A DNA stretch of 64,000 nt. It comes from an uncultured Tenacibaculum sp. (GTDB lineage Bacteria; Bacteroidota; Bacteroidia; Flavobacteriales; Flavobacteriaceae). The notes under the pieces were generated by a model. It worked only from the letters and a program-made list of their open reading frames with translations, did not search any database and was not told the DNA's origin. Positions 60,970 through 64,000 of this stretch are shown here, piece after piece. Where the stretch lies: contig NZ_CANMLT010000003.1 of assembly GCF_947498805.1 (NCBI RefSeq), forward strand, positions 186,001-250,000, in the 5' to 3' direction. A program made the translations under genes and the position numbers. How positions within the stretch are numbered: the first letter of the stretch is position 1; each line of letters opens with the position of its first letter.

Positions 60970-62706
60970 ATGTATAAAAAATCTTGCCTCCCGCTATTGT
61001 TACTTTTAGTTTTTCTGAGTTGTAAAAATTCAAAAGAAACCACACAAACAAGTACTTCAAATTATTTTGATGTTTTAAACCAAGAGTTTACTGGTGATTT
61101 AGCCTATAAAACCACTTCTTTTGTAGAAAAATATTGGCGTATTGTAGGAAATACTGGTTTTAATAAAAGTGTATATAAGATTGCGGAAGAGCTGGAGAAG
61201 TCTGGATTTGTAAATGAAGAAAAGGCTACAGACGCTCATCTTTTAACGTATAGAATAGAAAAAAGACCTTTAGAAAAACCTACATGGGAATCGGTAGATG
61301 CTACTGTAACAATAAATGGTAAAGACATGCCTCTTTTACAACATAGCACCAATAGAAATATGATTGCTTTAAACTCTTACAGTACTCCTAAAGAAGGAGT
61401 TTCTGCTGAAGTTGTGTATGTTAAAGATCTAAACACTATTAAAGATCTTGATGTTAAAGGAAAAATTGTTTTTGCAGAAACTCATCCGCACAGAATATTT
61501 AACCAAGCCATTGTAGAAAAGGGAGCAGCTGGGCTTATTACTTATAGTAATCCAAAATATTTACAACCTCAAAAAAATACAACGTCTATTCAGTTTAGAT
61601 CTATTCCATTAAATGAAGAGGTAAAAGCATGGGCAATTGCCATGTCTTATGAAGCGAAAGAGAAATTAAAAGCGGAGTTGTTAAAAGGAAAAGTTTTCTT
61701 AAACGTATCTATTAAAACCAATATTTATCCATCTGAAGAATTAACTATTGTTGCTGATATCAAAGGAAACAAATATCCGAAAGAACGTTTAGTCTTTAGC
61801 GCTCATATACAAGAACCAGGAGCAAACGATAATGCTACAGGTGTTGGAGTTGCCTTAGAAATGGCCATTCTTACTGCCAAACTCATGAAAGAGAAAAAAT
61901 TCACCCCTCAAAGAACCTTAACTTTTTTATGGGGAGATGAAATTGTATCTACAAACAGATATGTAAAAGAAGATAATATTCGAGCTAAAAATATCAAATG
62001 GGGAATTTCTTTAGACATGGTAGGTGAAGACACTGAAAAAACCGGAGGAACTTTTTTAATTGAAAAAATGCCCGATCCAAGTGCAATTTGGACCCGTGGA
62101 AATGATAAACATACCGAATGGGGTGGACGAAAAATGAAGCTTGATGAAATGACACCGCACTATTTAAACGATTTTTTAATTGGCAAGTTTAAAGAGCAAG
62201 GTAAAAGAGCTAATTGGGTTGTAAACACAAACCCTTTTGAAGGCGGTAGCGACCATGTTCCTTTTTTAAAAAGCAATATTCCAAGTGTTTTATTTTGGCA
62301 CTTTACAGATCAATTTTATCATACCGACAATGACCGAATTGATAAGGTTTCTAAGACGACTCTTAAAAATGTAGGAGTTGCCTCTTTGTCCTCTGCATAT
62401 GCACTTTTAAACAGTGATGATACTACAGCTAACAAGATACTTCATAACATCGAAACAGCTGCCGTTTCTAGATTATTAGAAGAAGAGAAACAAAGTAAAA
62501 TCTATTTGGAAAAAGGAGATTCTTTAGCTATCCAAAACAAGATTATTACTACTTGGAAAGATTGGTATGTTAAAGCTTCTCAAACAACTTTAGACATTGT
62601 AAAAGACTCAAAAAATCATCAAAAACAACTTAAAAAGACTACTAAAAAAATAGATTCTTTAGCTACTGAAATACTAAAAAGACTTCAGGAGTTTAAAAAG
62701 AATTAG
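60970..62706 (+). CDS. M28-family peptidase lipoprotein with PA domain
   Basis: The 578-residue protein has a lipoprotein signal (LLLLVFLSCKNSKETT; Cys about residue 18), a PA-like insertion (about 120-235) and an M28 zinc-peptidase domain. The zinc residues are seen in LVFSAHIQEPGANDNATGVG, FLWGDEIVSTNRY, SLDMVGEDTE and GGSDHVPFL. The usual HxD aspartate is Gln in AHIQ, which may mark a subgroup. It should act in the periplasm or on the outer membrane. It overlaps the convergent AGCS gene by 14 bp. Confidence 0.9.
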   Translation: MYKKSCLPLLLLLVFLSCKNSKETTQTSTSNYFDVLNQEFTGDLAYKTTSFVEKYWRIVGNTGFNKSVYKIAEELEKSGFVNEEKATDAHLLTYRIEKRPLEKPTWESVDATVTINGKDMPLLQHSTNRNMIALNSYSTPKEGVSAEVVYVKDLNTIKDLDVKGKIVFAETHPHRIFNQAIVEKGAAGLITYSNPKYLQPQKNTTSIQFRSIPLNEEVKAWAIAMSYEAKEKLKAELLKGKVFLNVSIKTNIYPSEELTIVADIKGNKYPKERLVFSAHIQEPGANDNATGVGVALEMAILTAKLMKEKKFTPQRTLTFLWGDEIVSTNRYVKEDNIRAKNIKWGISLDMVGEDTEKTGGTFLIEKMPDPSAIWTRGNDKHTEWGGRKMKLDEMTPHYLNDFLIGKFKEQGKRANWVVNTNPFEGGSDHVPFLKSNIPSVLFWHFTDQFYHTDNDRIDKVSKTTLKNVGVASLSSAYALLNSDDTTANKILHNIETAAVSRLLEEEKQSKIYLEKGDSLAIQNKIITTWKDWYVKASQTTLDIVKDSKNHQKQLKKTTKKIDSLATEILKRLQEFKKN

Positions 62707-64000
62707 TTTTTAACTTATCAAAATATACTGTTGCTGCTTTTTTAACTTTAGGAGCCAATATCAAAGTAGATAATACTGTTGGAATAGCCATTAATGCATA
62801 GGCGCTATCAATCAAATTAATGACAAAATCTAATTTGATAATAGAGGCTATTACAATAGTAACAATGTAAATATAGTTATAGGACTTCCCTATTTTAGAA
62901 TTGGTTAAAAAACTCAAACAACTAAAACCATAAAACGAGTAGGTAAACAATGTTGAAAAAGCAAAAATCAATACACAAATAGTCAATATAACACTTCCTG
63001 AATTATACGGAAGTACTGCATCAAATGCTGCCAAAGTCATGGATATTCCATTCCCCTCAAAACCTTTCCAAACTCCAGAAGCTAATATGGCAAAAGCTGT
63101 TAACGAACAAACTAACAACGTATCTATTGCAGGTCCTAACATGGCTACCAATCCTTCTCTAATTGGTTCCTTAGTTTTTGCGGTACCATGCATCATTGGT
63201 GCAGTACCCAAACCTGCCTCATTAGAAAAAGCTGCTCTTTTAACCCCTATAATGATTAAAGCTCCTAAAGCTCCTCCTAAAACAGATTTTCCTGTAAACG
63301 CATCTTCAAAAATCAATGTGAAAATCGAAGGTATTTCTTCTATTCTTAAAAGTAAAATAGCAGCTACCGTGATTAAATATACTACTACCATTACAGGTAC
63401 TAATTTCCCTGCTACACTTCCTATTCGTTTAATCCCTCCAAAAATAACCAAGGCTACAATGATAGCAATCGAAATCCCTAAGAGTAATTTAGCTGTAAAA
63501 TAATTCGCTTCTTTTACTTGAAAAACATCTATTAACGTTTGAGTGAGTTGATTTGCTTGAAAGGCTGGAAGTGTTCCTACTAAACCTGCAGAAGCAAAGA
63601 ATACAGCCAGAGGCTTCCATCCTTTTCCTAATCCTTCAGTAATTACATACATAGGACCTCCTTTGGTATTTCCATTTTCATCTTTCCCGCGATACATCAC
63701 CGATAGGCTACAGGTAAAAAACTTGGTAGCCATTCCTACAAATGCACTTACCCACATCCAAAAAATAGCACCCGGACCTCCTGTTGCAATAGCAATTGCT
63801 ACTCCACTAATATTTCCCATTCCAACCGTTGCTGCAATGGCCGATGATAAGGCTTCATAATGCGATAAATCTCCTGGAGAATCGTGCTTATCATACTTAC
63901 CTCTTAATACAGCCACAGCATGACCTATATATCTAAAAGGAATTAATCCTGAGTATATAAATAAAAACAACCCACCTCCTATTAATAAAATTAACAAAGG
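62693..64000 (-). CDS. AGCS-family sodium/alanine symporter (N-terminus cut by the window)
   Basis: The visible 436 codons have the AGCS pattern: GMGNISGVAIAIATGGPGAIFWMW near 57, TKGGPMYVITEGLGKG near 105, FSNEAGLGTAPMMHGTAKT near 255 and FSTLFTYSFYGFSCLSFL near 350. It imports alanine or glycine with sodium. The frame continues past 64000 without a start, so the first few dozen residues are missing. It overlaps the M28 gene by 14 bp at its 3' end. Confidence 0.92.
   Translation of the reverse strand, partial: PLLILLIGGGLFLFIYSGLIPFRYIGHAVAVLRGKYDKHDSPGDLSHYEALSSAIAATVGMGNISGVAIAIATGGPGAIFWMWVSAFVGMATKFFTCSLSVMYRGKDENGNTKGGPMYVITEGLGKGWKPLAVFFASAGLVGTLPAFQANQLTQTLIDVFQVKEANYFTAKLLLGISIAIIVALVIFGGIKRIGSVAGKLVPVMVVVYLITVAAILLLRIEEIPSIFTLIFEDAFTGKSVLGGALGALIIIGVKRAAFSNEAGLGTAPMMHGTAKTKEPIREGLVAMLGPAIDTLLVCSLTAFAILASGVWKGFEGNGISMTLAAFDAVLPYNSGSVILTICVLIFAFSTLFTYSFYGFSCLSFLTNSKIGKSYNYIYIVTIVIASIIKLDFVINLIDSAYALMAIPTVLSTLILAPKVKKAATVYFDKLKTNSF

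Noticed and set aside
63039..63503. A 154-codon open frame antisense to the AGCS symporter gene
   Set aside because: It has no domain pattern and lies fully inside a well-supported transporter gene on the other strand; codon-mirror frames of this length are common there.

Overview
The window looks like chromosomal DNA of a flavobacterium (phylum Bacteroidota, probably a marine Flavobacteriaceae member near Tenacibaculum or Polaribacter; the genus is a guess). The DNA is AT-rich. Promoter-like boxes follow the Bacteroidota pattern TTTG-N17-21-TAnnTTTG, and starts mostly lack Shine-Dalgarno sequences. Marker families include the IPExxxVDY protein, DUF4270, DUF3078, DUF2480, DUF6503 and signal-peptide TonB-like proteins. 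No rRNA, IS element, integrase, prophage or CRISPR array was seen.

Layout. 1-2540 is accessory: a predicted Panacea-domain antitoxin followed by a two-helix membrane protein (candidate toxin-antitoxin pair), a small membrane protein divergent from an XRE regulator with a 24-bp palindrome between them, and a 33-codon small ORF ending at a hairpin. 2.5-7.7 kb holds a coupled DinB / acetyltransferase / zinc-finger group, a CBS protein and a membrane-anchored M28 peptidase. 6.9-12 kb is the acpP-fabF-rnc-IPExxxVDY-pyk group, then purN, RNase H, dodecin, MscS, tsaB and a TolC-type efflux protein. 17.7-22.7 kb is a cytochrome oxidase assembly and subunit cluster (heme O synthase, two subunit III proteins, subunit IV, SCO, DUF420) that lacks subunits I and II. 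Three tRNA genes follow (Gly-GCC and two Leu-TAA).

23.4-29.8 kb is the most notable region: an arsenosugar biosynthesis cluster. In order it holds a DUF547 protein, an AhpD-like protein, the radical SAM enzyme ArsS, a secreted rhodanese, a TIGR04282-type glycosyltransferase, a purine nucleoside phosphorylase, a DoxX-like membrane protein, the arsenite methyltransferase ArsM, and downstream a membrane-attached methyltransferase-like protein. Most neighbours overlap or nearly touch. The expected chemistry is methylation of arsenite by ArsM, transfer of a 5'-deoxyadenosyl group by ArsS, base removal by the phosphorylase and glycosyl tailoring. The phosphorylase has Asp where 6-oxopurine enzymes have Asn, which fits an adenosine-type substrate.

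29.9-64 kb is mostly housekeeping: radA, a flippase-like protein, panD and panC, a GT5-like protein lacking the donor domain, DUF4270, glmS, a TonB-dependent receptor with two TonB-like proteins, hflX, an endonuclease/phosphatase-family protein, a CNNM-type transporter, two DUF3078 proteins, a SUF accessory operon (sufE, DUF59, DUF2480), a PfkB kinase, purF, a glycerophosphodiesterase, a ClC protein with Gln in place of the gating Glu, an ArsR/DinB pair, OsmC, aspS, an M50 protease, an M28 peptidase and an AGCS symporter cut by the window end.

At the DNA level, two promoters appear to share bases with the preceding gene's terminator, several genes look leaderless, and one convergent pair shares a hairpin made of both stop codons. 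All functions are read from the sequence and remembered family features; no database search was run.
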